This document shows positions 13,740 to 14,893 of a stretch of 14,893 nt of DNA, piece by piece (position 1 is the first letter of the stretch; each line of letters starts with the position of its first letter). This DNA comes from Bacteroides sp. GTDB taxonomy: Bacteria; Bacteroidota; Bacteroidia; Bacteroidales; Bacteroidaceae. The stretch lies in the NCBI GenBank assembly GCA_030151635.1, contig JASLDF010000085.1, forward strand, positions 1 through 14,893. The letters run 5' to 3'. The notes under the pieces were generated by a model. The model saw only the letters and a list, made by a program, of their open reading frames with translations. It did not search any database and was not told where the DNA came from. The translations under genes were made by a program, and so were the position numbers.

Positions 13740-14893
13740 TAGAATAAAATTGTCGCGTGAGCTAAGAAGTTTGTACCTGCCATTGGATAGAAGCGTGGGT
13801 CGAATGATAGTTTCTGACCTTGAGTATCAATCGACGTCCTTGCATATCCATTGGTTTCATATTTGGTGTTGAAGATGTTGTAAACACTTGCACCAAGGGT
13901 TAACTTCTTTACTCCTTTGAATTTGAAATCGTATGCTAGGTGTAAGTGATTCACTAAGAAAGGATCTAGTGAATTTTCTCTTTCTCCTAAGTTATCTAAA
14001 TATTGTCTGGTTGTGAATTGAGATTGGAAGTTCAGTGTAAAGTCTTTTATACTGAGATTAATCATGCTATTTCCCATAAATGATGGTGAAAATGAGATTG
14101 GCGTTGTTCCGCGGCTCACTTCGTGCTGTGCATAATTTGCATCCGAGAAGTAGGCAACATAATCTTTAATTCTATTTTTACTCCATGTACCACTAACGTT
14201 CCAGCTTAACCAATCGGTAATTTGTGTGTTTGCAGAAATCTCGATACCCATTCTGTAGCTGTTGGGTACGTTTTCTGAAATGGCACGACCAATTTGGTTT
14301 ACCTTCCCATTCAATACTAGCTGGTCTTTATAGTCCATGTAGTATAGATTCACTCCTAAATTAAAACGATCAATTGTGAAATCGTAGCCTAATTCATAAT
14401 CGAGCATTTTTTCTGATTTTGGTTTTTGATCAAACAATCCATCAGTGAAATCTCCACGTTTAGGCTCTCTTTGTGCAATAGAGAATGAACCATAAAGGCT
14501 GTTGTTCTCATTAATTGTCCAAGATAGTCCAGCCTTCGGGTTGAAGAAACTGAATTTCTCATCAAATGACAAATCTTGTAGATGTCCTGGATCTGCAGCC
14601 CAATTCCAACGATCACTTACACCTCCTAATTTATATCTGATGTGTCTGTATTGCGCATCTGCATAAAAGTTCAATTGGTTTAGAATTTTATATGACGCTT
14701 TTAGATACACATTGGCATCTGTTTTTCGACCGGTATTCGAGTAGTATGGTTGGTCTGGTTCAACATCACCAATAAAGTTCCTAATCCATAAGACTTGACC
14801 TGAATGGTGATTCTTATAATAATTCATGGCACCGCCAAGTGTTACATTTAAGTTCTCCTTTTTGTAATCAAGAGACGCAATTGCACCTGTAAA
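13739..14893 (-). CDS. TonB-dependent outer membrane receptor, probable thiamine receptor (C-terminal part)
   Basis: Only the last 385 codons are in the window; the frame stays open through the window edge, so the Met at 14827 is internal and not the start. The visible part is the C-terminal half of a 22-strand receptor barrel. It shows repeated amphipathic strands and typical segments such as YELGYDFTIDRFNLGVNLYY, PNSYRMGIEISANTQITDWL and VKKLTLGASVYNIFNTKYET, and it ends in the aromatic outer-membrane signal HATILF. The plug, TonB box and signal peptide lie beyond the edge. Because it is coupled to pnuT and thiamine pyrophosphokinase, its substrate is probably thiamine or a phosphate ester of it (the receptor called OMR1 in comparative genomics). 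Control by a thiamine pyrophosphate riboswitch upstream would be expected but cannot be seen here. Confidence 0.9.
   Translation of the reverse strand, partial: FTGAIASLDYKKENLNVTLGGAMNYYKNHHSGQVLWIRNFIGDVEPDQPYYSNTGRKTDANVYLKASYKILNQLNFYADAQYRHIRYKLGGVSDRWNWAADPGHLQDLSFDEKFSFFNPKAGLSWTINENNSLYGSFSIAQREPKRGDFTDGLFDQKPKSEKMLDYELGYDFTIDRFNLGVNLYYMDYKDQLVLNGKVNQIGRAISENVPNSYRMGIEISANTQITDWLSWNVSGTWSKNRIKDYVAYFSDANYAQHEVSRGTTPISFSPSFMGNSMINLSIKDFTLNFQSQFTTRQYLDNLGERENSLDPFLVNHLHLAYDFKFKGVKKLTLGASVYNIFNTKYETNGYARTSIDTQGQKLSFDPRFYPMAGTNFLAHATILF

Noticed and set aside
13739..14827. Treating the Met at 14827 as the start of the TonB-dependent receptor
   Set aside because: The same frame stays open and continues barrel-type sequence (LDYKKENLNVTLGGAMNYY) to the window edge, and the plug domain is missing, so the gene is simply cut by the window.

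Overview
The window is AT-rich chromosomal DNA from a member of the Bacteroidota, most likely order Bacteroidales. The evidence is the set of gene families, several matches to the Bacteroidota promoter element TAnnTTTG, AT-rich start regions with few Shine-Dalgarno sites, a TonB-dependent receptor, and an OmpA-family porin with a very strong upstream region. I cannot name the genus. Most of the window is core housekeeping DNA; no tRNA, rRNA, CRISPR array, phage gene or recognisable insertion sequence was seen.

Layout. (1) 1-3383, minus: the 5' 1127 codons of a large secreted family 31 glycoside hydrolase, with FN3, F5/8 (CBM32-like) and dockerin-like repeats; its 3' end lies outside the window. 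(2) 3384-3579: a divergent control region with a perfect 15-bp inverted repeat. (3) 3580-6327, plus: metA (homoserine O-acyltransferase, probably acetyl-CoA using) followed with no gap by a U32-family protein. (4) 6324-8333, minus: radA followed 9 bases later by a LuxR-type regulator with a degenerate receiver and two histidine-rich patches; its stop overlaps the stop of the U32 gene. (5) 8597-9797, plus: an OmpA-family protein with its own promoter and a clear terminator. (6) 9832-12270, plus: thrA, the fused aspartokinase/homoserine dehydrogenase. (7) 12271-12559: a hairpin-rich gap between convergent genes, including two mutually exclusive hairpins. (8) 12560-14893, minus: a thiamine uptake operon made of a TonB-dependent receptor (C-terminal 385 residues visible), a PnuC-family permease (PnuT) and thiamine pyrophosphokinase, with overlapping gene ends.

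How the genes work together. ThrA makes aspartyl phosphate and homoserine, and MetA activates homoserine for methionine synthesis, though they sit in separate transcription units. The thiamine operon forms a complete salvage route: the receptor takes thiamine across the outer membrane, PnuT across the inner membrane, and the kinase traps it as thiamine pyrophosphate. The GH31 enzyme is a secreted glycan-degrading enzyme; its catalytic motifs resemble the alpha-N-acetylgalactosaminidase branch of GH31, which acts on mucin-type O-glycans.

I did not find a clearly new multi-gene system. The items most worth a second look are the GH31 enzyme with dockerin-like repeats, the histidine-patched pseudo-receiver regulator beside radA, the inverted repeat in the metA/GH31 control region, and the switch-like hairpins after thrA.
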